Counted from the first letter of the stretch, positions 8,804 to 18,074 are shown. The stretch: DNA of 64,000 bases from Pseudactinotalea sp. HY158 (GCF_009660225.1 NZ_CP045920.1:3298079-3362078); one strand, 5' to 3'. Numbers and translations: made by a program. The notes: a model not told the origin generated them from the letters alone.

Positions 8804-9361
8804 GTGCCACGACAAAGCGGCGAACATGCCCCACAAGACCCGCCCGCGAAAGTGTCCGGTCAAGGTAGGACTTCCGGCGACACTTGGGAGATACCCTCGC
8901 TGAAGATCGGCTACACCCGAGTGTCAACCACCCAGCAGGACCTCACAGTTCAGTTGCAAGGACTTGCGGCACTCGTCGTCGCTCAGGACCGCGGCTATGT
9001 TGACCACGGGCTCACGGGCACAACGCGCGAGCGGCCGGGTTTGCGGGAGGCCCTGGCCGCTTGTCGAGCCGGCGACACGCTCGTGGTGACCAAACTGGAC
9101 CGACTCGCCCGCTCGGTGCCGGACGCCCGCGATATCGTTGCTGAGTTGATTGCGAAGGGCACCCGCCTTCAGATCGCGGGATCCGTCCACGATCCGACCG
9201 ATCCCGTGGGCCGGCTCCTGTTCAGCGTCCTGACACGCAGGTCGCCGCGGGTGCTTCGATCCATTCGGGCCGCTATGCGTCGCGCACGGTGCAGTTCGCT
9301 AAGCCGAGCACGCGGATGTCCGCATCGAGCGCGGCGAACCGAGCTCGCCGGAGCCCAGTGA
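8804..9361 (+). pseudogene. truncated serine recombinase (resolvase/invertase) remnant
   Basis: From about 8900 the frame encodes a serine-recombinase catalytic domain: KIGYTRVSTTQQDLTVQLQG, with the catalytic serine in RVST, then TKLDRLARSVPDARDIV and DPVGRLLFSVL. After SVL, at about 9232, homology stops. The expected EFE-DLI-RTREG segment and the C-terminal helix-turn-helix are missing, and the frame continues into unrelated Arg/Ser-rich sequence. The residue where ATG is expected is CTG, so the start is lost or lies upstream at 8804. It is almost certainly non-functional. It marks the right edge of the island. Confidence 0.75.
8850..8885 (+). promoter_or_regulatory. imperfect inverted repeat before the resolvase remnant (possible res subsite)
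   Basis: AAGTGTCCGG at the left and CCGGCGACACTT at the right form an imperfect palindrome of about 36 bp, 15 bases before the resolvase homology begins. Tn3-type resolvases bind dyad res subsites beside their own gene, so this may be a relic of such a site. Only one dyad is evident; a functional res site would normally have two or three. Confidence 0.4.
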
Positions 9362-9470
9362 GATGCCCCGCACGGGCTCTCCTGTGCCCACGATGGCCGC
9401 AGCGCCCGCGCTCCTCGCCCTGCTCGCGGGTGGCACGCTCCTCGTGCGGCGACGCCTGCACGCGCTGTGA
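9230..9470 (+). pseudogene. 3' remnant of a sortase-anchored surface protein
   Basis: Two frames here look like the broken end of one wall-anchored protein. The first reads TQVAAGASIHSGRYASRTVQ and so on, like the last strands of a beta-sandwich domain. A second frame from about 9315 reads VRIERGEPSSPEPSE, then MPRTG at 9363, a hydrophobic stretch (MAAAPALLALLAGGTLLV) and RRR before TGA at 9468, which is a sortase signal with M in place of L. A frameshift separates the two parts, and the whole N-terminus is replaced by the resolvase remnant. I infer that the island truncated a host gene here. Confidence 0.55.
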
Positions 9471-9557
9471 CGGCGCCCGCGAGCCCAGGAGGTCAGGAAT
9501 CGAGAAGCGTCCGGCCCCCCGCCCCTCGTATCGTCGTGCTCACGGACGGCGAACCGG

Positions 9558-9575
9558 GCCGGCGTCATCGCCGGC
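9558..9575 (+). terminator. GC-rich hairpin after the surface-protein remnant
   Basis: GCCGGCG-TCAT-CGCCGGC forms a perfect 7-bp stem with a 4-base loop, 88 bases after the TGA of the surface-protein remnant and before the DUF1801 gene. There is no U-tract, as is usual for actinobacterial hairpin terminators. It could be the old terminator of the broken gene. Confidence 0.4.
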
Positions 9576-9621
9576 CGGCCGGCGCCTCCCCCATCCGAGA
9601 ACACACGAAGGGACGACGTCG

Positions 9622-10068
9622 ATGGCCGACGACCGCGACACCGCAGAACACGGATTCACCGCCGCCGAACGGGCGGCGATCAAGCAGCGCGCCGCCGAGC
9701 TCCGGGAGCAGGGCGGGAAGGGGTCGGCGAAGAAGGCACGCGAGGCACAGGCCTGCCTCGACGCGATCGCCGCGCTCGAGGGCTCGGACCGGCAGATCGC
9801 CGAGCGTCTCCACGCCGTCGTGACCGAGGAGGCCCCGCAACTCGACCCGAAGACGTGGTACGGCTTCCCGTCCTACGCCCGGGACGGGAAGGTCGTCGTG
9901 TTCTTCCAGCCGGCCGCGAAATTCGACACGCGCTACGGCACGATCGGCTTCAACGAGGACGCCCACCTCGATGAGGGCGTGTTCTGGCCGGTGGCCTACG
10001 CCACGCTCGAGGTGACGGCGGCCGTGGAGGAGGAGCTGCGAGAACTCGTGCGCGCGGCCGCGGGCTGA
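9622..10068 (+). CDS. DUF1801-type (iron chaperone/YdhG-like) protein
   Basis: This 148-residue protein starts at ATG preceded by AAGGGA. A Lys/Ala-rich N-terminal helix region (AAIKQRAAELREQGGKGSAK) leads into a DUF1801 domain: DPKTWYGFPSYARDGKVVVF, then FDTRYGTIGFNEDAHLDEG and FWPVAYATL. These proteins share a small fold with YdhG/Frataxin-like proteins and are usually annotated as unknown or putative iron chaperones. It is a single-gene unit converging on ctaD. No regulatory signal is evident apart from the hairpin between the two genes. Confidence 0.75.
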   Translation: MADDRDTAEHGFTAAERAAIKQRAAELREQGGKGSAKKAREAQACLDAIAALEGSDRQIAERLHAVVTEEAPQLDPKTWYGFPSYARDGKVVVFFQPAAKFDTRYGTIGFNEDAHLDEGVFWPVAYATLEVTAAVEEELRELVRAAAG

Positions 10069-10078
10069 CGCGTTCGAC

Positions 10079-10104
10079 CGGCGGTCTCGGGCCGGGCACC
10101 GCCG
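10079..10104. terminator. hairpin between convergent DUF1801 and ctaD genes
   Basis: CGGCGGT at 10079-10085 pairs with ACCGCCG at 10098-10104 around a 12-base loop, in the 55-base gap between two convergent stop codons. It could serve both genes. There is no U-tract. Confidence 0.4.
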
Positions 10105-10123
10105 CCGTGTCCCGCCGGCGCGT

Positions 10124-11839
10124 TCACTCCTGCTCGCGCGTGCCCGCCCCGGCGTGGGCGCCGGTGAGAACCGCCGGATCGGTGAAGTCCATCGCCGCGA
10201 CCTCCGGGTGGTGCAGGTCGAAGGCGGGGCGCTCCGAGCGGATCCGGGGCAGCCTCAGGAAGTTGTGCCGCGGGGGCGGGCACGAGGTCGCCCACTCGAG
10301 CGACATGCCGTAACCCCACGGATCGTCCATCTCGACCCGCGGCGCATGCCTATGCGTCTTGTACACGTTGTAGATGAACACGAGCGTCGACAGGCCCAGC
10401 ACGAACGAGGAGATCGACGAGATCTGATTCATGATCACGAAGTCGGGTTCGGGCAGATAGTCGACCACCCGGCGCTGCATGCCCATGACTCCGAGCCAGT
10501 GCTGGATGAGGAACGTGCCCCAGAATCCCAGGAACAGCAGCCAGAAGTGGATCTTTCCGAGCCGCTCGTCGAGCATCTTGCCCGTCCACTTCGGCCACCA
10601 GAAGTAGAAGCCGGCGAACATCGCGAACACCACGGTGCCGAAGACCGTGTAGTGGAAGTGCGCGACGATGAAATACGAGTCCGTCACGTGGAAGTCGAGC
10701 GAGGGGTTCGCGATGATCACCCCGGTCATGCCGCCGAACAGGAACGTGGCCAGGAACCCCATCGACCAGATCATCGGGGTCTCGAACGTGATCTTGCCGC
10801 GCCACATCGTGCCGAGCCAGTTGAAGAACTTCACCCCGGTGGGCACGGCGATGAGCATGCTCATGATCGCGAAGAACGGCAGCAGCACCGCCCCGGTCGC
10901 GAACATGTGGTGCGCCCACACGGTCATCGACAGCGCCGAGATGGCGATCGTCGCGAACACCAGGCCCTTGTAGCCGAAGACCGGCTTGCGGGAGAACACC
11001 GGGAAGGTCTCGGAGACGATCCCGAAGAACGGCACCGCGATGATGTAGACCTCGGGGTGCCCGAAGAACCAGAAGAGGTGCTGCCACAGCATCGCTCCCC
11101 CGTTCTCGGGGGCGAACACCTGGGCCCCGAGGATCCGGTCCGCCCCGAGGCCGAACAGGGCGGAGGCGAGCACGGGGAAGGCCATGAGCGCGAGAACGGC
11201 GGTGAGCAGGATGTTCCAGGTGAAGATCGGCATCCGGAACATGGTCATGCCCGGGCCTCGCATGCACAGGATGGTCGTGATGAAGTTGACCGATCCGAGG
11301 ATCGTGCCGAAGCCGGTCATCGCGAGCCCCATGACCCACAGATCCCCGCCGGCTCCGGGGGAGAACGTCGCATCCGACAGCGGCGCGTAGCCGAACCAGC
11401 CGAAGCTCGCGGCCCCGCCGGGGGTGAGGAACCCGGCGACCACCATGATCCCGCCGAGCACGTACAGCCAGTAGGCGAACATGTTCAGTCGCGGGAAGGC
11501 GACGTCGGGCGCGCCGATCTGCAGCGGCACCATGATGTTGCCGAAGCCGATGAACAGCGGGGTGGCGAACAGCAGCAGCATGATCGTGCCGTGCATCGTG
11601 AACAGCTCGTTGTACTGTCCCGGCGAGCTGACGATCTGGATGCCGGGCTCGAACAGCTCGCCGCGGATGACCATCGCCATGAGTCCGCCGAGGCAGAAGA
11701 ACACGAAGGTGGTGGTGATGTACATGTAGCCGATCACCTTGTGATCGGTGCTCGTGACCCATTTGACGATCGTGCGGCCCAACGTCTGCCGCTCGGGGGC
11801 GAGCCCCGGGGTCTGCTCCACGGCCTCCTGTGTCGCCAT
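10124..11839 (-). CDS. ctaD: cytochrome c oxidase subunit I (aa3-type)
   Basis: This 571-residue polytopic membrane protein is the catalytic haem-copper subunit, reducing O2 to water while pumping protons. Family marks are [19 protein letters not shown] near the N-terminus, the CuB region [13 protein letters not shown], the WAHHMF pair and the haem ligand segment HFHYTVFG. About twelve hydrophobic segments are visible. Start: the ATG at 11839 has a GAGGAGC element; an upstream in-frame extension is unlikely. Subunits II, III and IV (ctaC, ctaE, ctaF) are not in the window, so this copy stands alone, which is common in Actinobacteria. Confidence 0.95.
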   Translation of the reverse strand: MATQEAVEQTPGLAPERQTLGRTIVKWVTSTDHKVIGYMYITTTFVFFCLGGLMAMVIRGELFEPGIQIVSSPGQYNELFTMHGTIMLLLFATPLFIGFGNIMVPLQIGAPDVAFPRLNMFAYWLYVLGGIMVVAGFLTPGGAASFGWFGYAPLSDATFSPGAGGDLWVMGLAMTGFGTILGSVNFITTILCMRGPGMTMFRMPIFTWNILLTAVLALMAFPVLASALFGLGADRILGAQVFAPENGGAMLWQHLFWFFGHPEVYIIAVPFFGIVSETFPVFSRKPVFGYKGLVFATIAISALSMTVWAHHMFATGAVLLPFFAIMSMLIAVPTGVKFFNWLGTMWRGKITFETPMIWSMGFLATFLFGGMTGVIIANPSLDFHVTDSYFIVAHFHYTVFGTVVFAMFAGFYFWWPKWTGKMLDERLGKIHFWLLFLGFWGTFLIQHWLGVMGMQRRVVDYLPEPDFVIMNQISSISSFVLGLSTLVFIYNVYKTHRHAPRVEMDDPWGYGMSLEWATSCPPPRHNFLRLPRIRSERPAFDLHHPEVAAMDFTDPAVLTGAHAGAGTREQE

Positions 11840-12009
11840 GCTCACTGCTCCTCGGTCACCTTGCCAGCACCGCACCGTGTCGTCGCGGTCGCATCCGGTT
11901 CCGGTCTGATCCGAGGCCGCACAGCCGTCGGATCCGGGCCGTGTGTTCCATCGTCCGACCGCGGTGTCGCGTTGGGAAGGGGTGAGCCCGGATTTCTTCC
12001 GGCCGGGGC

Positions 12010-12981
12010 TCAGCCCGGCAGCACGCGCGCGAGCGAGTCGAGGGCCGCCACCCGGTCCTCACCGTGGGGGAAGATCGAGACCGAGGTGGCACCGGCGGCG
12101 AGGAGCTCCTCGATCCGGCCGCGTACCCGTTCCGGGGTGCCGGCGAGCGCGAGGGTCTCGACCCAGCTCGCGGGCATCGCGGCCGCGAACTCCGCATCGC
12201 CGGGGTGGGCGCGGTCGAGCTCTCGCCATTCCCGCGCGAACGGCAGCGGGTCGATGTGTCTCGTCCAGTCGGGACCGCGGAGGCCAGCCACCGCGGCCCG
12301 GGCGGCGTCGACGGCGCGCGCCGAGTCGTCGTCGACGAAGCCGAGATTGTAGACGGGAAGCAGGAACCGGTCGCCGGCCGCCGCACCGATCTGCTCGCGC
12401 ACCCGCGTGAGGAACTCCGGCGTCGACGGCTCGGCGAGCATGACGCCGTCCATGCTCTCGCCCGCGAGCGCGAGTGAGCGTGGACCGCGCACGCCCGCGA
12501 TGATCGGCGGCACCACGCTCGGCGGCTGATCGAGGGTGACGTCGTCGAGGTGCACGTAGCGCCCGGTCACGGTCACGCGCTCGCCCCGCAGCAGCGCCCG
12601 GAGCGCTTCGGCGGTCTCCCGCATGAGGGTGAGCGGACTTGCCGGCCACGCCCCGACCTGCCGCATCCACGAGGTGACGCCGTGCCCGAGACCGATCGTG
12701 ACCCGGCCCGGGAACATTCCCGCGAGAGTCGCGATCTCCATCGCGAGGAACGCGGGGTTGCGCACCCCGGCGGGCAGGATGCCGATGCCGACGTGGAGGC
12801 CGTCGCTCCAGGCGAGCGCGGCGGCCGCCTGCGCGATCCCGCCGGAGTAGCTCAGGTCCTCCACCACCCACAGCTCCCCGAAGCCGGCGGAGTCGGCGGT
12901 GGTCACGAAGTCACGGAGGCGGTCGGCGGGCAGGTCGCGGGGCGCGACGACCCCGATGGGCGCACGGTCGGAGGGAGGCAT
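12010..12981 (-). CDS. LLM-class flavin-dependent oxidoreductase
   Basis: This 323-residue luciferase-like monooxygenase-fold protein shows the pattern [62 protein letters not shown] and [19 protein letters not shown], typical of F420- or FMN-dependent LLM oxidoreductases. Substrate is not predictable. The ATG at 12981 has GGAGGG upstream. It is divergent from a second, distantly related LLM gene at 13106 with 124 bases between them, so the two may share a control region. Confidence 0.85.
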   Translation of the reverse strand: MPPSDRAPIGVVAPRDLPADRLRDFVTTADSAGFGELWVVEDLSYSGGIAQAAAALAWSDGLHVGIGILPAGVRNPAFLAMEIATLAGMFPGRVTIGLGHGVTSWMRQVGAWPASPLTLMRETAEALRALLRGERVTVTGRYVHLDDVTLDQPPSVVPPIIAGVRGPRSLALAGESMDGVMLAEPSTPEFLTRVREQIGAAAGDRFLLPVYNLGFVDDDSARAVDAARAAVAGLRGPDWTRHIDPLPFAREWRELDRAHPGDAEFAAAMPASWVETLALAGTPERVRGRIEELLAAGATSVSIFPHGEDRVAALDSLARVLPG

Positions 12982-13105
12982 GCCCTCCACCGTGCCAGGG
13001 CCCACCCGACCGCGCACGCCGTTCAGGCGGCCGCTGGACTGCCCCGTCGACCCGTTCGGCTAAGCACACGCGAACCGCGCACGCTCGGGTTGCTAGCGTG
13101 TTCGG

Positions 13106-14023
13106 ATGATCATGGACGACGACGCCCCGCCTCGCGTACGCATCGGCGTCTGCGTCCTGCCCGAGCGCCCGTGGGCGCAGTCTGCGGACCTGTGGCGCCG
13201 GATCGAGGGACTCGGCGCCGACCACGCCTGGACCTACGACCATCTGGTCTGGGGCGGCCTGCCCGACTCGCCGTGGCACTCGACCATGCCGACGCTGGCC
13301 GCGGCGGCCACCGTGACCGAGCGCATGGGGCTGGGCACCTTCGTGGCCTCCCCGAACTTCCGCCACCCGGCCCTGCTGGCCAAGGACGCCGTGACCCTCG
13401 ACGACCTCACGGGCGGCCGGTTCCTGCTCGGTCTCGGCGCCGGCGGGGATCTCGACAGCGGCCTGCTCGGCACCTCACCCCCGCGGGCCGAGCGGACCCG
13501 CCGCTTCGCCGAGTTCACGGGCCTGCTCGACCGGCTCCTGACCGAGGACCACACCCGCCACGACGGCGAGTTCTACACGGTCACAGGCGCCCGGCTGCTG
13601 CCGGGCTGCGTGCAGCAGCCCCGGGTGCCGTTCCTCGTGGCCGCGAACGGGCCGCGGGGTATGCGCGTCGCGGCCACCCGCGGCGAGTCCTGGGTGACCA
13701 CGGGCCCTCAGCGAGGCCCCGCACCCGGGCGAGCGGACGACGTCCACACGCAGCTCGAGCAGTGGTGGGAGGGCGTGGCGGGCCTGACCGCGCGGCTCAC
13801 CGAGGTCGAGGCGGCGGTCCGCCCGCCGGGGCACGCTCCCCTGGGGCGGGTCCTCTCCCTCGATGCGGCGGGCCCGGCGGCGCTCTCGGACGCCGGCTTC
13901 GCCCGGGAGCAGGTCGCCCGGGCGGGTGAGCTCGGCTTCACCGACGTGATCGTGCACTGGCCCCGCGCCGCCGATCCCTATCGGGGCAGCGAGGCGGCGC
14001 TCGAGCAGCTCCTCGCCGGGTAG
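13106..14023 (+). CDS. LLM-class flavin-dependent oxidoreductase
   Basis: This 305-residue luciferase-like protein has family marks VRIGVCVLPERPWAQSADLW, DHAWTYDHLVWG, MGLGTFVASPNFRHPALLAK, LDDLTGGRFLLGLGAG and PFLVAANGPRGMRVAA. The cofactor is FMN or F420; the substrate is unknown. A TAGCGT sequence lies about seven bases before the ATG, so the transcript may be leaderless. An ATG two codons in (13112) is an alternative start. It is paired divergently with the LLM gene at 12010-12981; the proteins are not close copies, so this is not a recent duplication. Confidence 0.85.
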   Translation: MIMDDDAPPRVRIGVCVLPERPWAQSADLWRRIEGLGADHAWTYDHLVWGGLPDSPWHSTMPTLAAAATVTERMGLGTFVASPNFRHPALLAKDAVTLDDLTGGRFLLGLGAGGDLDSGLLGTSPPRAERTRRFAEFTGLLDRLLTEDHTRHDGEFYTVTGARLLPGCVQQPRVPFLVAANGPRGMRVAATRGESWVTTGPQRGPAPGRADDVHTQLEQWWEGVAGLTARLTEVEAAVRPPGHAPLGRVLSLDAAGPAALSDAGFAREQVARAGELGFTDVIVHWPRAADPYRGSEAALEQLLAG

Positions 14024-14126
14024 CGCCCGTCGGGCCGCCCTGTGCCGCCCCATGCCCGGAGGTATCGCCCACTGATCGAGGACGACGTCGCTCGCCGTGC
14101 CCGTGCCGGCTCACGCGGGCGACACG

Positions 14127-14951
14127 CTAGCCGCGCGGCTCGACGGCGCCCTCCCGCGTGCCCGAACTCGTGGGCACCACTCTCCGCAGCGCCGCCCGCG
14201 GCGTCTCCCCCGTGCGCGGGGTGAGCCGGTCCTGCTCCTCGGCGTCCAGGATCACCTGGGCCGCCTGGGCGAGTTCGGCACTCATCGCCCGCGCGTACGC
14301 GCGCAGCTCACCGAGCGCGGTGTCCGCCGCGAGGTCGAAGCGGGCCCGGAGGATCCCCTGCGCCTGGCTGATCAGTTCACGCGAGGCCAGCGCGACCTTG
14401 AGCCCGGATTCGGCATGAGCCGAGGCGAGGGCGACCGCGGCATGGCTGGCGAAGATCTTCACGACCCGGACATCGTGCGTGCCGAAGGCCCGAGGCCGGC
14501 GCGCGAACAGGTTGAGCGACGCGTATCGACGCAGTCGCGTCCGCAACGGAACACAGAGCACGCTGCCGAATCCCAGGGCGGCGACACCCGCCGACCACGG
14601 CGCCCAATGCGGCTCGCTGTGGGTGTCGCTGACCATGACGATGTCGCCCCGCTCGAGGAGCTCCGCACACGGTCCGCCCTGGAGTCGGAGCCGCAGGTCC
14701 TGATCGCACACGTCCCCGGCGACGGTGGTCGCGGTCACAGTGAAGCCGGTGCCCGCCATGACCGTCGCGGCCGCGTCGCATTCCGTCTCCGCCATGGCGT
14801 ATTCGACGATCCGGGCCATCGTCTGCTCGACGCTCGTGCACTCGCGCAGATCGAGCGCCATGGCGGCGATGTGCAACTCGGTGCCGGCCGCCTCGTCGTC
14901 GCCGTCCTTGCGGACCAGCGGCCCCTCACTCGTCGGTGCGACATCCATCAT
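14127..14951 (-). CDS. GAF and ANTAR domain regulator
   Basis: This 274-residue protein has a GAF sensor over about residues 35-180 (MARIVEYAM, GPCAELLERGDIVMVSD, SVLCVPLRTRLRRYASLNLF) and a C-terminal ANTAR helix bundle (LISQAQGILRARFDLAADTA, LGELRAYARA). ANTAR domains bind paired RNA hairpins and act as anti-terminators, so it probably controls transcription elongation in response to a small ligand or redox signal. It is the minus-strand member of a divergent trio of GAF-ANTAR genes. A short Pro/Thr/Arg tail follows the ANTAR domain. Confidence 0.87.
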   Translation of the reverse strand: MMDVAPTSEGPLVRKDGDDEAAGTELHIAAMALDLRECTSVEQTMARIVEYAMAETECDAAATVMAGTGFTVTATTVAGDVCDQDLRLRLQGGPCAELLERGDIVMVSDTHSEPHWAPWSAGVAALGFGSVLCVPLRTRLRRYASLNLFARRPRAFGTHDVRVVKIFASHAAVALASAHAESGLKVALASRELISQAQGILRARFDLAADTALGELRAYARAMSAELAQAAQVILDAEEQDRLTPRTGETPRAALRRVVPTSSGTREGAVEPRG

Positions 14952-15285
14952 TGCCTCCCTGCCGATCGCGGCCCTTCGGCCTCGCTTCGAACGCCATCGC
15001 GCGACTGCGGACCCGGGAGGGAGGACTCGGGAATCATCGACACCCCCACCACTTCGGCAGCGGCACTCTCGCGTTGTCGGGGTCTCGGACCAACACCTTC
15101 AGGATACCGGGCGCGGCCGGTCACGCCAACGGGTCGCCCGGCATCCGTCTCCTCCCTGCGCGCCCACCTGCGGCGCCCTCTGCGCGCACTACTGCGAACC
15201 TCGGCGAATGTCCCTACTGTGGGGTGCTGGAGGAGTTCGTCGACGCTCGTGCGCCGACGTCGACGGTCGGGCGGAGGTGATCGAG
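14952..15285. other. 334-bp divergent spacer between two GAF-ANTAR genes
   Basis: There is no convincing gene. It must hold the two outward promoters. I see no strong operator palindrome and no clear pair of hexaloop hairpins that would mark an ANTAR target RNA. A GGAGG at 15273-15277 serves the rightward gene. Open frames crossing the spacer lack ribosome-binding sites and family resemblance. Confidence 0.5.
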
Positions 15286-16023
15286 GTGAGTCCTGACGAC
15301 GCGGGCGCCCGCAGAGACTGGCATGCTCGCGCCCTCGAGCTGGTCACCGCCGAGTGCGCCCTCGGCGCCCCCGAACTGCCCACCCTGGAAGCGGTGTGCC
15401 GCGTGCTCGCGCGGGAACTGGACGCGATGGGCGTCGTGGCGAGCACGATGTCGGGCCGTGGCGACGAGGCCGTGCTCGCGACCTCCGGACCGGTCGGTGC
15501 GGCCCTCGGCGAGCTGCAGTTCACCGCGGGCCAGGGGCCCTCCTACGACGCGTTCGAGACCCACCGCCCCGCGCTGGCGCCGGATCTGGCCGCGGAGCTG
15601 TTTCGGTGGCCCGGCTACGCCACCGCCGCCGCCGACGCCGGTGTGGGCTCGGTCTTCGCGTTTCCGCTGGGTCTGGGCGCCGCGGGGCTCGGAGTGCTGA
15701 CCGTCTTCGCCCGACCGGCCGGCCCGCTGAGCGATGAGCGCCTCTCCCTGGCGCTCGGATGTGCCGACCTCGCGACCGAACTCCTGCTCGCGAACCCCGA
15801 GGGCATCCTCACCGACCCGAGCGCGGCCGAGCCGGGGCCGCCGCTCGGGTACCGCTCGCACGTGTACCAGGCTCAGGGCATGGTCATGGTCCAGCTCGGC
15901 ACCACCCTGGTCGATGCGCTGGCGCGCATGCGCGCCCACGCGTTCGCGACGGATCGGAGCGTCACCGAGGTGGCGGAGCAGATCATCGGCGGGCGGCTCG
16001 TTCTGGACCCGACCGACCCGTGA
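15286..16023 (+). CDS. GAF and ANTAR domain regulator
   Basis: This 245-residue protein has a GAF domain (TLEAVCRVLARELDAMGVVA, QFTAGQGPSYDAFETHRPAL, VGSVFAFPLGLGAAGLGVL) followed by ANTAR (HVYQAQGMVMVQLGTTLVDA, LARMRAHAFA). I chose GTG at 15286 because a GGAGG lies eight bases upstream; a GTG at 15277 is also in frame, and the frame is open far beyond it without support. It probably acts as an RNA-binding anti-terminator. It is followed after 35 bases by another GAF-ANTAR gene, so the pair is likely an operon. Confidence 0.82.
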   Translation: MSPDDAGARRDWHARALELVTAECALGAPELPTLEAVCRVLARELDAMGVVASTMSGRGDEAVLATSGPVGAALGELQFTAGQGPSYDAFETHRPALAPDLAAELFRWPGYATAAADAGVGSVFAFPLGLGAAGLGVLTVFARPAGPLSDERLSLALGCADLATELLLANPEGILTDPSAAEPGPPLGYRSHVYQAQGMVMVQLGTTLVDALARMRAHAFATDRSVTEVAEQIIGGRLVLDPTDP

Positions 16024-16058
16024 AGCCTACGCTGGCAGATGGAGAATGGAGTGACGAG

Positions 16059-16880
16059 ATGATTGCCACCGACCAGGTATCGAGAATATTCGTGGAGATG
16101 GCCGACACGCTGGTCACGGATTTCGATCTCGTCGACTTCTTGTACGGCCTGGCCACGTCCGCCGTGACGGTCACCGGCGCGGACGCGGCCGGCATCCTGC
16201 TCGCCGGTCACGACGGACACCTGCGGTTCATGGCCGCCTCGAGCGAACAGGCCACGCTGCTGGAGATCTTCCAGGCCAACAGCGAGCAGGGCCCGTGTCA
16301 GGATTCCTACCGAAGCGGCGCTCCCGTGGTCAATCTGGATCTCTCGGATACAGCGAAATGGCCGGACTTCGCCCCCAAGGCGGTCGAGCTCGGCTACGAG
16401 TCGGTCCACGCCCTGCCGCTGCGCCTGCGCGACCAGCGCATCGGCGCGCTCAACCTCTTCGGCGGCACCGGCATGCGGCTCGACGAGTCCGGCATCGCCA
16501 TCGCGCAGGCGTTCGCCGACGTGGCCACCATCGGGATTCTGCAGGAGCGCGCCATCCGCCGCTCGGAGGTCCTGACGGAACAGCTCCACGGGGCCCTGAC
16601 CAGCCGCATCATCATCGAACAGGCGAAGGGCGCCCTCGCCCAGGCCGGTCAGGTCTCCACGGACCGGGCGTTCCTGCTGCTGCGCTCCTACGCCCGCAGC
16701 CACCGGCTCCACCTGACCGAAGTCTGCGATCGGGCCGTGAACGACCGGGACATGCTCGCCGCGCTCGCTGGGCTCGCTGAGTTCACCGAGCCCACCAAGC
16801 CCACCGAGCCCAGCACGCCGGCATCCACCTCGGCACCGATGCCACCGGCCACCCCCGGCACCGGTCACCCGGCCGGCTGA
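16059..16880 (+). CDS. GAF and ANTAR domain regulator with Pro/Thr-rich tail
   Basis: This 273-residue protein has GAF at about 10-165 (FVEMADTLVTDFDLVDFLYG, SEQGPCQDSYRSGAPVVNLD, YESVHALPLRLRDQRIGALN) and ANTAR at about 180-240 (LTSRIIIEQAKGALAQAGQV, RAFLLLRSYARSHRL). The last 35 residues are a low-complexity Pro/Thr/Ser tail encoded by a 9-bp-period repeat. The ATG follows the upstream GAF-ANTAR stop by 35 bases, with a GGAG element. Probably co-transcribed with that gene. Confidence 0.86.
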   Translation: MIATDQVSRIFVEMADTLVTDFDLVDFLYGLATSAVTVTGADAAGILLAGHDGHLRFMAASSEQATLLEIFQANSEQGPCQDSYRSGAPVVNLDLSDTAKWPDFAPKAVELGYESVHALPLRLRDQRIGALNLFGGTGMRLDESGIAIAQAFADVATIGILQERAIRRSEVLTEQLHGALTSRIIIEQAKGALAQAGQVSTDRAFLLLRSYARSHRLHLTEVCDRAVNDRDMLAALAGLAEFTEPTKPTEPSTPASTSAPMPPATPGTGHPAG

Positions 16881-17003
16881 AGCCGACACCGCCAACGGGC
16901 CGCCCGCCGTCCGTTCGGTCCGTTGGCAGCGCACCGCCCGCGGGATACGCTGGCGCTACGCCCCAGACCCCGGCGACCAGGTTCCTCGACCTGCGGGGTG
17001 ATC

Positions 17004-18074
17004 ATGATTCCAGGCGATGCCCACCGTGCGCGCCCGCGCAGCCAGTACGTCGCGGCGTACCTGGACCTCTCGGAACGGGTCCATGCCGCGGGGCTCATGC
17101 GCCGCCGTTACGGCTTCTACTGGGCGATGATCCTGCTGTGGTCGGGCGCCACGGTGGCGATCCTCGTCGCCGTCGGGATGCTCGCGGACACGTGGTATCA
17201 GTTGCTCCTGGCCGCGCTCCTCGGGCTCGCCATGGCGCAGGTGGCCTTCCTCGGGCACGAGGCGGCCCACCAGGAGATCTTTCGCACCCGCGGATGGAAC
17301 GAATGGACAGCGCGGGTGCTCTCCGGTGTCTTCACCGGCCTGAGCTATGGCTGGTGGGTCGACAAGCACGGCCGTCATCACGCGAATCCCAACAAGGACG
17401 GATCGGATCCCGACGTGGACTCGTCGGTGCTGGCCTTCACTCCCGCGAGCACGGACCGGCGCACGGGCATCGGTGCGGCGCTCATCGAACGCCAGGGCTA
17501 CTACTTCGTGCCGCTGCTGTTCCTCGAGGGATTCCACTTGCATGTGGCCTCCATCAGGACCGCCGTGGCCGGCCGCGGGGTGCGGCACCGGTGGACCGAG
17601 ATCCTCTTCCTGACCGCCCGCCTCGGCGGCTACCTCGTCTTCGTGTTCCTGGCGCTGCCGCCCGGGATCGCGTTCGCCTTCGTCGGGGTACAGGTGTCGG
17701 TCTTCGGGGTCTTCCTGGGCGGTGCGTTCGCGCCGAACCACATCGGGATGCCCACCGTGCCGAAGGATGTGCGGCTCGATTTCCTGCGCCGGCAGGTACA
17801 CATGTCCCGGGGAATCCGGGGCGGCCCGCTCGTCCACTTCCTCATGGGCGGCCTCGAATACCAGGTCGAGCACCACCTGTTCCCGAAGGCACCACGGCCG
17901 AACCTGCCGGCGCTGCGGGTTGCGGTGCTCGAGCACTGCGCCCGGGACGGCATTCCCTACACCGAGGCGACGCTGCCCGAGGCGTACGCGACGATCATCC
18001 GCTATCTCAACCAGGTGGGGACCAGGCGGCGGGACCTGTACACATGCCCGCTCGTCCGCGAGTATCGAGGCTGA
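17004..18074 (+). CDS. membrane fatty-acid desaturase
   Basis: This 356-residue membrane protein carries the three histidine boxes of the di-iron desaturase family: HEAAHQ, HGRHH and QVEHHLFP. Four or so membrane spans lie between them (FYWAMILLWSGATVAILVAV, FVFLALPPGIAFAFVGV). It should introduce a double bond into an acyl-CoA or acyl-lipid chain. The QVEHH form of the third box is shared with front-end and DesA3-like enzymes; position specificity is not predictable. A ferredoxin gene 46 bases downstream is the likely electron donor. The start could also be a GTG at 16998. Confidence 0.9.
   Translation: MIPGDAHRARPRSQYVAAYLDLSERVHAAGLMRRRYGFYWAMILLWSGATVAILVAVGMLADTWYQLLLAALLGLAMAQVAFLGHEAAHQEIFRTRGWNEWTARVLSGVFTGLSYGWWVDKHGRHHANPNKDGSDPDVDSSVLAFTPASTDRRTGIGAALIERQGYYFVPLLFLEGFHLHVASIRTAVAGRGVRHRWTEILFLTARLGGYLVFVFLALPPGIAFAFVGVQVSVFGVFLGGAFAPNHIGMPTVPKDVRLDFLRRQVHMSRGIRGGPLVHFLMGGLEYQVEHHLFPKAPRPNLPALRVAVLEHCARDGIPYTEATLPEAYATIIRYLNQVGTRRRDLYTCPLVREYRG

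Larger units (their letters stand above)
1..9232. mobile_element. accessory island, conjugative-element edge with defence-type cargo
   Basis: This stretch carries a coupling-protein operon, ssb, an HNH nuclease, two defence-type genes and a resolvase remnant, and it is bounded on the right by a broken surface-protein gene. Housekeeping genes begin at about 9,620. The left boundary lies outside the window, and no integrase, relaxase, tRNA or attachment repeat is visible, so the exact type (integrative conjugative element, integrated plasmid or layered insertions) is an inference from gene content. The part from about 6.7 to 8.8 kb looks less GC-rich than the rest, which suggests more than one acquisition. 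Confidence 0.5.

Noticed and set aside
10154..12352. 732-codon plus-strand open frame across ctaD
   Set aside because: It is antisense to a clear ctaD gene, is His/Arg/Glu-rich without any domain, and arises from G/C third-position bias.
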